A DNA stretch of 64,000 nucleotides, from the NCBI GenBank assembly GCA_964599635.1, contig CAZRGM010000002.1, positions 1 to 64,000 on the forward strand. Direction: 5' to 3'. This DNA is from WJMT01 sp964599635. GTDB taxonomy: Bacteria > Acidobacteriota > Aminicenantia > Aminicenantales > Aminicenantaceae. Below the pieces are notes generated by a model. That model had not been told where the DNA came from. It searched no databases and saw only the letters and a list, made by a program, of their open reading frames with translations. Of the stretch, positions 33,671-42,834 are shown one piece after another. A program made the translations under genes and the position numbers. Position 1 is the first letter of the stretch, and each line of letters begins with the position of its first letter.

Positions 33671-36199
33671 TTGAAAAGAAAAGCAGTCTGTTTGTTTTTT
33701 ATTATTTCACTCATGGTCCCTTTTGCTTCATCCGCCTTTTCCAATGAAAACAAAGTTATCAAAAAAGCCAATTATGAACTGGCTGCCCGATTCTCACCAG
33801 CTCAGCTTAAAAAAATGGTGTTCAACACATCTGTGGATCCCCACTGGCTGAAACACAGCGACCGATTCTGGTATGCCTTTGAGACAAGTGAGGGAAAATC
33901 ATTTTATATCGCTGATCCGGAAAAAAAAATTAAAAACTACCTTTTTGACAATGTAAAAATGGCGGCCCTGCTCACCGAAATCACCAAAGATCCTTATGAT
34001 GCCAAGCATCTTCCCATTAAAGAAATCGAATTCGTAAAAAAAGACAGAGCCATTCGTTTTGAAGTCCAAAGTTCCCAAGAAGAAGAGGAGAAAGATAAAG
34101 ACAAAGAGATGGAAAAAGAAAAAATGCAGGAGGAGGAAAAAAAGGAAGAAAAAAAAGAAAAACCAAAGAAAAAAATGTTTTACTTTGAATATGACCTCTC
34201 AACCGGCAAACTGACCCTGCTTGAAGAATATGAAGAACCCCCTGAAAAACCAGAATGGGCTAATATTTCTCCGGACGGAGAAAAAATCGTGTTTGCCCGC
34301 CATCACAATCTTTACTGGATGGACAAAGAAAATTATGAAAAAATCCTCAAAGACAAAAAAGCCAAAGATATTGAAGAGCATCAACTAACTGAAGATGGAG
34401 TTGAAGATTACAGTTATGCCCGGGGAGAACGAGGGGAAACCAATGTGGAAAAAGAAAAAAACAAAGACAAACGCAAACCAGTCAGAATCATATGGTCTCG
34501 AGACTCAAAAAAGTTTGCCATGGTCCGACCGGATAACCGGAAGGTTAAAGACCTCTGGGTCATCAACGCCATCGCCAAGCCCAGACCTACTTTGGAGAGC
34601 TATAAATATCACATGCCTAGAGAAAAAGAGGCTCCTCAGTATGATGTGCTTATTTTCGATCTGGAAAAAACAGAGAAAATTCAGGTCCAAGATGACCGGT
34701 TCAAGGATCAGTCTGTCTCTTTACTCACAGCTCCTCGTAAAGAAAAAAACAGAGATGATAAAAACAGACCCGCTTTATGGTTGGCTCAAACATCAGATAA
34801 ATTGTACTTCACCCGAACCAGCCGCGACCTTCATAAAATAGATATCTGTGTGGCTGATGCTTTAACCGGAGAAACCAAGGTGCTTATCGAAGAGCGGCTC
34901 AACACCTATTTAGAAACCAGAAATTTGGGATTGATCAACAACGGCGAAGAGCTCATTCACTGGTCTGAGAGAACAGGCTGGGCTCATTTCTATCTTTATG
35001 ACGGAGAAGGCAACCTGAAAAACCAGATCACATCCGGTCCATTTCACTGCGATGATATCCAGGGTATTGACGAAAAAAACAGATGCCTTTATTTCACAGC
35101 CAATGGAAGGGAAAAAGGAGAAGATCCTTATTATGATCATCTCTATCGGGTCAATTTTGACGGCACTGGATTGGAACTACTGAATCCGGGAAACTTCAAT
35201 CATTTCTCCCGGATATGCGATTCCAATCGATTTTTTGTGGACAATTACTCCAGAGTGGACACAACACCTCAATCTGCTGTTTTAGACAACAAGGGAAACA
35301 AGCTCATGGATCTTGAGACCTCAGACCTCTCTCTTCTTATGGAAGCAGGATATCAATTTCCTGAAACTTTTAAAGTCAAAGCTGCTGACAGCATCACAGA
35401 CCTTTACGGTGTGATGTACAAACCATTTGATTTTGATGAGACTAAAAAATACCCCATCATTGCCTATGTCTATCCAGGTCCTCAAACTGAATCCGTGCCC
35501 AAATCATTCTCAGCAGGCAGAGGAAACATGAGTCTGGCTCAATTCGGGTTTGTTGTGATTTGCGTCGGAAATCGGGGAGGACATCCGGACCGATCCAAAT
35601 GGTACCACAACTATGGTTATGGAAACCTGCGGGACTATGGATTGGCTGACAAAAAGTTTGCCATTGAACAGCTGGCAGCCCGTCACCCCTATATTGACAT
35701 GGATAAAGTCGGAATCTACGGCCATTCAGGAGGAGGATTTATGTCTACGGCAGCGATGCTGGTTTATCCAGACTTTTTCAAAGTGGCGGTCTCTTCTTCC
35801 GGAAACCATGAAAATAACATTTACAACCGGTGGTGGAGTGAAAAACACCACGGAGTGAAAGAAGTTGAAAATAAGGAGGGAGAAGTGACCTTTGAATACG
35901 AAATAGACAGAAATTCAGAAATCGCTGAAAACCTCAAAGGGCATCTCCTTTTAACCACAGGGGATATTGATAACAATGTCCATCCGGCCAACACCCTTAC
36001 TTTGGCTAACGCTCTTATTAAGGCTCATAAGAGATTTGATTTTTTTGTCTTTCCGGGCCAGAGACATGGATACGGAGATAAGAGCGATTACTGGTTCTGG
36101 CTCAGAGCCGATTACTTCTGCAAACACCTGATCGGAGATTTTTCCCAGAATGTGGACATGCTCTACCTCCAAAAGGACGAGCCCCAGGACAAAAAATAA
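33671..36199 (+). CDS. exported S9-family (dipeptidyl-peptidase IV-like) serine peptidase
   Basis: 842 aa, TTG start with GGAGG seven bases upstream and a signal peptide ending SSAFS. A beta-propeller (DPP IV N-terminal) spans ~60-560 and the alpha/beta hydrolase ~580-835. Triad: Ser686 in GIYGHSGGGFM, Asp767 in GDIDNNVHP, His799 in GQRHGYG. A highly charged Glu/Lys insertion of ~30 residues at ~138-170 interrupts the first blades and is probably a flexible loop. The enzyme should cleave oligopeptides in the periplasm. It appears monocistronic. Confidence 0.93.
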   Translation: MKRKAVCLFFIISLMVPFASSAFSNENKVIKKANYELAARFSPAQLKKMVFNTSVDPHWLKHSDRFWYAFETSEGKSFYIADPEKKIKNYLFDNVKMAALLTEITKDPYDAKHLPIKEIEFVKKDRAIRFEVQSSQEEEEKDKDKEMEKEKMQEEEKKEEKKEKPKKKMFYFEYDLSTGKLTLLEEYEEPPEKPEWANISPDGEKIVFARHHNLYWMDKENYEKILKDKKAKDIEEHQLTEDGVEDYSYARGERGETNVEKEKNKDKRKPVRIIWSRDSKKFAMVRPDNRKVKDLWVINAIAKPRPTLESYKYHMPREKEAPQYDVLIFDLEKTEKIQVQDDRFKDQSVSLLTAPRKEKNRDDKNRPALWLAQTSDKLYFTRTSRDLHKIDICVADALTGETKVLIEERLNTYLETRNLGLINNGEELIHWSERTGWAHFYLYDGEGNLKNQITSGPFHCDDIQGIDEKNRCLYFTANGREKGEDPYYDHLYRVNFDGTGLELLNPGNFNHFSRICDSNRFFVDNYSRVDTTPQSAVLDNKGNKLMDLETSDLSLLMEAGYQFPETFKVKAADSITDLYGVMYKPFDFDETKKYPIIAYVYPGPQTESVPKSFSAGRGNMSLAQFGFVVICVGNRGGHPDRSKWYHNYGYGNLRDYGLADKKFAIEQLAARHPYIDMDKVGIYGHSGGGFMSTAAMLVYPDFFKVAVSSSGNHENNIYNRWWSEKHHGVKEVENKEGEVTFEYEIDRNSEIAENLKGHLLLTTGDIDNNVHPANTLTLANALIKAHKRFDFFVFPGQRHGYGDKSDYWFWLRADYFCKHLIGDFSQNVDMLYLQKDEPQDKK

Positions 36200-36356
36200 A
36201 TTTAAGTCTCTCAACGAAAATTATTATTGAATAATATCCATCTTTTTTAGCAACATAAATTTAAGGGTGTGGCTGAAGCGGCATTGAAGATTTAGCCTTC
36301 TGATGTAATGGATATGATACTGGGATATTCACAATTCGTGGTTTCGTTATGGGAGA

Positions 36357-36484
36357 AGGGCAAGGGATAAGGAATCCACTATGAGGGCTGAGCGGGCATG
36401 GTTCCTCGTTAGAGGAGAGCGAAGCCCGAATGGGAGAGAGATTCCTAGCTGGGGAATCGAGCGGGTGACGAATCCCTTGCCCTT
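36357..36484 (+). repeat. R2 palindromic repeat, copy b
   Basis: Terminal GGGCAAGGGAT and ATCCCTTGCCC are perfect 11-bp inverted repeats. The central hairpin is CCTC-GTTA-GAGG. A partial R3 stretch lies just before it at ~36255-36295. Confidence 0.85.
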
Positions 36485-36532
36485 TCCCTCCTAATAACGT
36501 TAGGGAGCACAAACCATGCCCTCAAATTTATC

Positions 36533-38332
36533 TCAGCTTAGCATTTTGAGTTTTTTCCACATCTTCATGAGAAAAAAACCAGACACAGCCGCCGTCACAC
36601 TCAACACCGAAGCAGGAAGATACTTGCCGTAGATCCAGTAGCCGGCTGCAAAAAGAGCACTGTACACTCCCAAACATCCAAGAGCCATACACACCAGTCC
36701 CTGGGGCACATCCCATCCCTTCTCTTTAGAATCCATTGGTTCTCCTTCCTGACGCGCTTCTTTCACCACCTTTTTCCACCCAGGTCCTCCAGGCTTCACA
36801 AGTCGATAAAATGACCTGAGAGTGCTCTTATTTGATGCTGGGGTAAGAAATGTCACACTGACCCAGCTCACAGTCGTGATCCCTACCCCAATTAAAAGTT
36901 GAAGATGAGAAGATAGGGAAGGCAGTCCTGTATAGGGGTGAAGCACCTGCAGGTAAACCGCCACTAAAAAAGAAATCACCATAGCGGTTAACTCACTATA
37001 AGGATTAATCCGCCACCAAAACCAGCGCAGGATGAATAGAAGCCCTGTCCCAGCGCCTACCTGCAGTAAAATTTGAAACGCCTGTAAGGCATTGCTTAAA
37101 AGCAGTGCCAAAGCTCCCGCTAAAACCATCAAAGTAACTGTCGAAATCCTTCCGACGAACACCTGTTTTTTTTCATTAGCTTGAGGACTGATAAAGCGTT
37201 TATAAAAATCATTGACCACATAGGAAGAGCCCCAATTCAAATGGGTGGAAATGGTGGACATAAATGCCGCCATCAAAGAGGCCACCACCAGTCCTAAAAG
37301 ACCTGGAGGAAGGAATGTCAACATGGCTGGGTAAGCCATATCATGTCTTAATACATGGGAAGCAACATGAGGGAAAGCAGCCTGCAGAGATTCTAAATCG
37401 GGGAAAACGGCTAAAGAACACAGAGCAACCACAATCCAGGGCCAGGGTCTGAGAGCATAGTGAGTGACATTAAAAAGCAGAGTGGCGCCTACCGCATGCC
37501 TTTCGGATTTAGCTGACAGCATTCGCTGGACAATATATCCTCCCCCTCCAGGTTCAGCACCAGGATACCAAACGCTCCACCACTGAACAGCCAAAGGGAG
37601 AATAAACAAGGGAACAAGGGCATCCCCATTGGAAAAATCAGGAAGAAGACTTAATTTGGAAGCAATGTTCTGATGGGTCAGTAATGAATGAAGGCTCCCG
37701 ATCTGTGGAAGTTTGACCGCTACTACGGCCGCTCCTATGGCCCCTGCCATAGCCATACCAAATTGAAAAAAATCTGTGATCAGCACTCCTCTCAAACCGC
37801 CTAATGCACTGTAGAACACCGTAACCAATGAGGCAATGAGTATCGTCTGGATAGGGGTCAGCTTCAGCATCACTCCTCCGATCTTAATCATAGCCAAGGA
37901 CACGGTGGCCATGATGAGCACATTAAAAAAAACACCTAGATAAAGAGCCCGAAATCCTCTGAGAAAAGCAGCGGCTTTCCCACTGTATCGAAGCTCATAA
38001 AACTCAATATCAGTTAAAATTCGAGAACGCCTCCATAGTTTAGCGTACACAAAAACAGTCAGCATTCCAGTGAGAAGAAAGGCCCACCAGACCCAGTTTC
38101 CAGCCACTCCATTCTGCCGGACAATATCTGTAACCAAATTTGGGGTATCGCTGGAAAAAGTGGTGGCCACCATGGATACTCCCAAAAGCCACCAAGGCAT
38201 ATTTCTCCCAGAAAGAAAAAATTCAGTAGAATCTTTTCCCGCTCTTTTCGAAACTGCCAGGCCAATCAGGAGGGATATAAGAAAAAAACCGACTATGAAA
38301 GCCCAATCAACTGACTGCAGCGCCAAATCCAA
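36533..38332 (-). CDS. sodium:solute symporter family transporter
   Basis: 599 aa; TTG start at 38332 (or TTG 38326) after AAGGGAG, so the start is uncertain. It has about 13-14 membrane helices. SSS signatures: FFLSGRNMPWWLLGVSMVAT and FSSDTPN in the first helices, GGLRGVLITDFFQFGMAM in the middle, and ASLMAAFMSTISTHLNWGSSY, which carries Na+-site Ser/Thr residues. The C-terminal extension after ~520 has two extra helices. It imports an organic solute with Na+; substrate cannot be deduced. No partner genes are adjacent. Confidence 0.9.
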   Translation of the reverse strand: MDLALQSVDWAFIVGFFLISLLIGLAVSKRAGKDSTEFFLSGRNMPWWLLGVSMVATTFSSDTPNLVTDIVRQNGVAGNWVWWAFLLTGMLTVFVYAKLWRRSRILTDIEFYELRYSGKAAAFLRGFRALYLGVFFNVLIMATVSLAMIKIGGVMLKLTPIQTILIASLVTVFYSALGGLRGVLITDFFQFGMAMAGAIGAAVVAVKLPQIGSLHSLLTHQNIASKLSLLPDFSNGDALVPLFILPLAVQWWSVWYPGAEPGGGGYIVQRMLSAKSERHAVGATLLFNVTHYALRPWPWIVVALCSLAVFPDLESLQAAFPHVASHVLRHDMAYPAMLTFLPPGLLGLVVASLMAAFMSTISTHLNWGSSYVVNDFYKRFISPQANEKKQVFVGRISTVTLMVLAGALALLLSNALQAFQILLQVGAGTGLLFILRWFWWRINPYSELTAMVISFLVAVYLQVLHPYTGLPSLSSHLQLLIGVGITTVSWVSVTFLTPASNKSTLRSFYRLVKPGGPGWKKVVKEARQEGEPMDSKEKGWDVPQGLVCMALGCLGVYSALFAAGYWIYGKYLPASVLSVTAAVSGFFLMKMWKKLKMLS

Positions 38333-38602
38333 ACTCCCTTACTCTAACTTATTCAAAAAAATGACCATCTTTTATTACTGATAAACAATCCAGCTTTGTT
38401 TTTATATCTTGTTCAATAGGGAAAAATATACTTAAAAAACTATGAAGAGTAAAGGAGAAAACCTCTATGACCCCTTCACTCCACCTTTTTATAACACCCG
38501 AATATAAATTCATGTGTAGCTGAAGCAACTTTAAATATATTCATTTTATAGTGCATATATAATAAATCCTGAGAAATTCAAATAAAGAGATCGCAGCAGA
38601 GG
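38333..38602. other. intergenic stretch before the R2 variant
   Basis: Contains an R3-like fragment near 38505-38545 (ATTCATGTGTAGCTGAAGCAA). No gene or clear regulatory site was seen. Confidence 0.4.
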
Positions 38603-38728
38603 AGAAGGGTAAGAGATGAGGAGTCCCCTGAGATGACGCGGCGTGTCTCCGCCCGCAGCGAAAGGAATTCCCCAGGGGGGATGGGTGAAGCGAGGACGGA
38701 GATATGCCGCGGCAGAACTCTTGCCTGA
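38603..38728 (+). repeat. R2-like GC-rich variant element, copy c
   Basis: The ends GGTAAGAG and CTCTTGCC mimic the R2 ends, but the interior differs. GCGGCGTGTCTCCG is mirrored by CGGAGATATGCCGC, giving a large GC-rich hairpin. It sits directly behind the GWxTD operon stop. Confidence 0.6.
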
Positions 38729-38735
38729 ATGAATT

Positions 38736-40817
38736 TTATTCGTTCTTTTTCTCTATCTCATTGATCAGGTTTTTGACTTTCTCCTGCTTGGGATTAAGCT
38801 TGAGCGAGGCTTTGAGTACGTCCAGTGCCTTTTTATTCTGGCCAGTCTCATAATAACAAAAGCCTAATGAATTGAGCAGCCCTGTATCACTGTCATAGAT
38901 CTTATTTCCCTCCAGCAGACTCTCAATGGCCTCTGTATATCTCTCCAAACCCATCAAAGCTTTCCCTTTGAGCAGATGATACTCAAATTTCATATTTTCA
39001 ACTTCCTTGAGCTTCTCGACCATTTCCATGGCTCGACTGTACTGCTGAGCTTCAACGAGAAAATTGGTGTAATCTAAAAGACCCCCTTGAAAATCCGGAT
39101 TCATTTTATAGGCCCGATCATAATAAAATTCAGCTTTTTCAGTATTCTCCAGCTTTCTATTTTGCGAGGCCAACATATAATAATAAAGGAAACTATTTGA
39201 GAGAGGGAATCCCTTTGACTGTGAAATGGGATGCCCGATAGAAGAACTACCAGAAATGACGAATCCTTCTTTCTGAGTGTCGATAATGTTTCTTTCGCCA
39301 TCTAACAATGTAAGGACTATTTCATAATAATCAGGGGCAAGCTCATCCGAAGATATGGAGTAAGTGACGTCTATATCCTTTCTATAGGGATATCCTCTAA
39401 GCAAGATGGAATAGGATTTTTTCACCGGATTATTCTCTCTCAGCCCATTAACCAACATTTCTATCTTCCCACTCTCCCAAAGAGACTTATCTATATTGGA
39501 AACAATAAACAGAACGGCGACATTATCTGATGAAGAATAACTTTTTGATGGATCCAGAATCAGCTTTGTATTCAACACTTTGTAGGGAATATGGATATCT
39601 TTTTCATATTCTTGGAATTTATACCCCACAAAGGGGCCGATGATCTGAGGCGAGCTGGAATCTTCCTTGACTTCTATATCTTTCTCTAAGAGTGTAAACT
39701 CCTTGCCCACAGAATTTTTAAGAAGAGCTGTGAGTTCATAGCTTCCTTCCGTGACTGGGAAGGAATCCTCAATAGAGATTCCGTTTGATTTGACCTTTCC
39801 CAAGTCCTGGGATGGAAAATAATAAGGGTAATTTTTGGTGTACTGAAAAATGACCTCCTCCCCTTCTCTTAAACTCACATTTAATTCAAAATTGCAAAAA
39901 TACTGGTCATTCGGTTCATAATAATCAATTGATAAATTTTGAGGCATTATGGAAAAATGGACGAAATTCAATCCCAACTGAGGGTCTTTGATCATGGAAA
40001 CATTTGTGATGCTTTCAATGTAATTAGTCATATACTCCGTGCTCACTAATCCTTTATAATCCAGAAAATTGGTGGCATAGGTCGGATTGATCTCTTTCTT
40101 CGGGGACTCAAAAATTTCAGACATAATGATATTGTATTCTGGAGTAGGCTGAAAATTATAGGGAATATCACCCGGGACGATAGAGAGGACCACCAAGGAC
40201 AAAGTGGGTGCCAGCTCTCTTATTTTTTCATAAGCCCTCTCATAATCTGCAAAATCCATTTCTCTCCCACCAACTAGAAGACTGGTGGGACCATCTGCCA
40301 CCGGATCATAAATCCTGTATTCTCCAAATCCGCCCCTTTTATAAAAAACGACCGCAAAATGGGGAGGAAGGCCGCTGTCTCCACCTCCATAGTAATACCA
40401 GACTTCAACCGGATAAAGTTCTATGCTTCCCTCAAAATATTCTTTGCTTGCGGGTTCCCCCAAAATAATATAGATCATCCCCTTATCCGTTCTCCATCCA
40501 TCTCTGGAAGTATCACGGCCTAAAAATTCATTGGCGTACTGAAACCTTCTCCTATGTTCTTCTTTATATTCATTCCTTTGAGTTCCTGGAGTGGGGTCTC
40601 TTTGCTTCCAAAAAGATTCTATGAAAACATCTCTTTCCCTATCATTGTCAAGCTTAAAGAATACATCTCGTTCTTCATCCAACATGATGTATTGAACCAG
40701 ATCTAAAAACTCTTGATATCTGGTGGGAAGATTTTCTCTTTTTAACTGTGCCGCTGATACCATTATGGAATAGAATAACAAAAGGCACAGCCAAAACACG
40801 ACTCTCTTTTTCTTCAT
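38736..40817 (-). CDS. GWxTD-domain protein with C-terminal TPR repeats
   Basis: 693 aa with a signal peptide (FWLCLLLFYSIMVSAAQ). The GWxTD domain occupies ~30-190: FWKQRDPTPGTQRNEYKEEH and GWRTDKGMIYIILGEPAS. A beta-rich middle (~250-530) resembles stacked Ig-like folds. From ~545 come TPRs (AEFYYDRAYKMNPDF, GLLNSLGFCYYETGQNKKAL). It is the last gene of a three-gene operon that also has a TPR protein and a shorter GWxTD lipoprotein. GWxTD function is unknown; extracytoplasmic location is supported. Confidence 0.9.
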   Translation of the reverse strand: MKKKRVVFWLCLLLFYSIMVSAAQLKRENLPTRYQEFLDLVQYIMLDEERDVFFKLDNDRERDVFIESFWKQRDPTPGTQRNEYKEEHRRRFQYANEFLGRDTSRDGWRTDKGMIYIILGEPASKEYFEGSIELYPVEVWYYYGGGDSGLPPHFAVVFYKRGGFGEYRIYDPVADGPTSLLVGGREMDFADYERAYEKIRELAPTLSLVVLSIVPGDIPYNFQPTPEYNIIMSEIFESPKKEINPTYATNFLDYKGLVSTEYMTNYIESITNVSMIKDPQLGLNFVHFSIMPQNLSIDYYEPNDQYFCNFELNVSLREGEEVIFQYTKNYPYYFPSQDLGKVKSNGISIEDSFPVTEGSYELTALLKNSVGKEFTLLEKDIEVKEDSSSPQIIGPFVGYKFQEYEKDIHIPYKVLNTKLILDPSKSYSSSDNVAVLFIVSNIDKSLWESGKIEMLVNGLRENNPVKKSYSILLRGYPYRKDIDVTYSISSDELAPDYYEIVLTLLDGERNIIDTQKEGFVISGSSSIGHPISQSKGFPLSNSFLYYYMLASQNRKLENTEKAEFYYDRAYKMNPDFQGGLLDYTNFLVEAQQYSRAMEMVEKLKEVENMKFEYHLLKGKALMGLERYTEAIESLLEGNKIYDSDTGLLNSLGFCYYETGQNKKALDVLKASLKLNPKQEKVKNLINEIEKKNE

Positions 40818-40873
40818 CTCAACACCTTTGGAGGACCCAGGTTTTCGGCCCCAGCATATTAGAGTTTATTTTT

Positions 40874-41770
40874 CTATATTTTTATATTAAATATCTTCCG
40901 GGTTCTTCCGATATCCGGCTTTCCTATGATCAGCACATCAAAAAAATATTTCCCCGGCTTCAAATCCAAAGAAAAAGTGAAACGGATCTCTTCCAAATCC
41001 ATCAACTCTTTTTCTGTGGACTCGAAATACCTTTTCTCATTAAAAGTTTTTTTCTGTGCGCCCTTCCTATCTTCATACACAAAAAACTGAAACTCAAATT
41101 CAGCTTTTAACAGACCCTCCTGTTCCACAAAAGCAATCCCTTTAACAGGAATAGAAATATCTAATTCATCCTTACTGGGATCATAGTCGAGCTTAAAATC
41201 AATGTATTGGCTCCCTATCTCATTGTTGTAGGCGATTCCAAATTTAGCTCTGTTCATAGCTTCAAATAGATTTCCATAGATCCCAGAGTAGGGATTGAGT
41301 CGGTAAGAGTTATCCCCTCGTCTATCTATAAACTCCACGGCAAAATTGAATCTGTAATAGACCCAGAGAATATAACCTTTAATCTCAGGATGATTCAGCA
41401 TGGGCTCCTGTTCGATTCTGTCCGGAAATCCAAAATGGATATAAATCCGTCCTCTGTCTGTCTTCCATCCCGGGATACCTTCCTTAAAACGCTCGTTGGC
41501 ATATTCTACCCTTTCATAAAATTCTTCTTTAAACTCATTTCGCTCCGTATCCGGAGTCGGATCTCTTTTTTCCCAAAAATCTTTTATAAATTCCTGTCTG
41601 GATTCTTTATCAGGAAGGTGATTGAATATCTTTCTCTCTTCTCCACTCATGACCAACCGCGCTTCTTCATAGAAATCCTCACTCTCGGGATCCAACTCCA
41701 TTCGGCTGGTCATGGTACAGCTGGTCATGACAACCAGGAAAAAAATCAATGGAACTTTGAGTCTATTCAC
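40874..41770 (-). CDS. GWxTD-domain lipoprotein
   Basis: 298 aa, GTG start with AAGGAA upstream, 13 bases after the TPR gene. Lipobox VVMTSC. The domain has FWEKRDPTPDTERNEFKEEF and GWKTDRGRIYIHFGFPDRIE, then a beta-rich C-terminal part (LKPGKYFFDVLIIGKPDIG). It is a shorter paralogue of the downstream 693-aa protein without TPRs. The two probably work together in the envelope. Confidence 0.9.
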   Translation of the reverse strand: MNRLKVPLIFFLVVMTSCTMTSRMELDPESEDFYEEARLVMSGEERKIFNHLPDKESRQEFIKDFWEKRDPTPDTERNEFKEEFYERVEYANERFKEGIPGWKTDRGRIYIHFGFPDRIEQEPMLNHPEIKGYILWVYYRFNFAVEFIDRRGDNSYRLNPYSGIYGNLFEAMNRAKFGIAYNNEIGSQYIDFKLDYDPSKDELDISIPVKGIAFVEQEGLLKAEFEFQFFVYEDRKGAQKKTFNEKRYFESTEKELMDLEEIRFTFSLDLKPGKYFFDVLIIGKPDIGRTRKIFNIKI

Positions 41771-41783
41771 TTCTTTTCCTTTT

Positions 41784-42698
41784 TTATCTTCTCAAATAAT
41801 TCAGAAATCCCTTCACCTGCTCGGCTCTTTCTGAATTGGGATCTAACTCCAAGTATCTCTCGAATCGGGCTATGGCTTCCTCATTTTTTCCCAAAGTCAA
41901 ATAAGTCAAGCCCAATTGATAAAACCCATCCAGAAAATCTTCTTTTATTTCAACCGAGCGCTGATAATACTTCAAAGCTTCTTCATAGTTGGCCATATTA
42001 TAAAAACGGGTCCCTATATTATAGAGCACAACAGGATCGTCTATATTCTCAAATTTTATTTTTTGATACCACTCCAAAGCTTTTTCATCATCGCCTTTAT
42101 TTTCATATGCCTTTCCGATCAAAAGCATCGCCTCGGTATTTTCAGGATCTCCAGCCAAGATTTTTTCATAATATTCCGCGGCTTTATCATACTGTTCTAG
42201 CTGAAAATAACAGTTTCCAATGTTCTTATTTATGATATAGATATCTGGATTCTCTTCCAGCAGCTTCTCATACGCCTGGACAGCCTCCCCATATTTCTTT
42301 TGATTAAAAAGTTCATTGCCAGCTGCAAGCTTTTCCTTCAGCTCTTCAGTGATCAAAATGCCTTCTGCTTTTTCAAGAGTGATTTCGACATCTGGATTTT
42401 TCCCATAAGATTCAACCTCCATGGATATTCCCTTAGGCATGTATCCTACTTTTTCGAAATCTACATTCCAACTGCCGCCTCTAATCCCCATAGCCACCCA
42501 CTTTCCGTTTTGATCTGTTTTGATTTCAAACCCTGACTCACCACGGAGTGAATACAATTTCACAGTCACATCTTCTATAGGATTTCCTTCCTGGTCATAA
42601 ACATACCCCACCACCCGGGCTCTTCCCCGATAGGCTTGAGGGAATACAAAGACATTCAGTAAAAGGATCAGAAAGAAACCCAAAATCGATTTTTTCAT
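41784..42698 (-). CDS. exported TPR protein with carboxypeptidase-regulatory-like N-terminus
   Basis: 304 aa from ATG 42698, preceded by GGGAGG; the longer frame from 42770 runs into the terminator. Signal peptide ends VFVFPQ. Residues ~20-100 are a carboxypeptidase-regulatory beta fold (RVVGYVYDQEGNPIEDVTVK). Residues ~115-300 hold at least five TPRs (YDKAAEYYEKILAGDPENTE, YEEALKYYQRSVEIKEDF). It is the first gene of the operon with two GWxTD proteins and probably serves as a scaffold for them. Confidence 0.88.
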   Translation of the reverse strand: MKKSILGFFLILLLNVFVFPQAYRGRARVVGYVYDQEGNPIEDVTVKLYSLRGESGFEIKTDQNGKWVAMGIRGGSWNVDFEKVGYMPKGISMEVESYGKNPDVEITLEKAEGILITEELKEKLAAGNELFNQKKYGEAVQAYEKLLEENPDIYIINKNIGNCYFQLEQYDKAAEYYEKILAGDPENTEAMLLIGKAYENKGDDEKALEWYQKIKFENIDDPVVLYNIGTRFYNMANYEEALKYYQRSVEIKEDFLDGFYQLGLTYLTLGKNEEAIARFERYLELDPNSERAEQVKGFLNYLRR

Positions 42699-42770
42699 CC
42701 GGCACCTCCCAATCTTTATGATCAATCTTCTCTTTCTCTTCAAGCATCCCATTCTACCATTAAAACACAT

Positions 42771-42809
42771 AAAAAAAAAGCCCCTCTCACTTACATGAGA
42801 GGGGCTTTT
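42771..42809 (-). terminator. intrinsic terminator after the TonB-dependent receptor
   Basis: AAAAGCCCCTCTCA / TGAGAGGGGCTTTT form a perfect 14-bp stem with a 6-base loop. On the minus strand it is followed by a run of T. It separates the receptor from the TPR/GWxTD operon downstream. Confidence 0.95.
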
Positions 42810-42834
42810 GATTTCTCTATTCAGACTAAATCTT

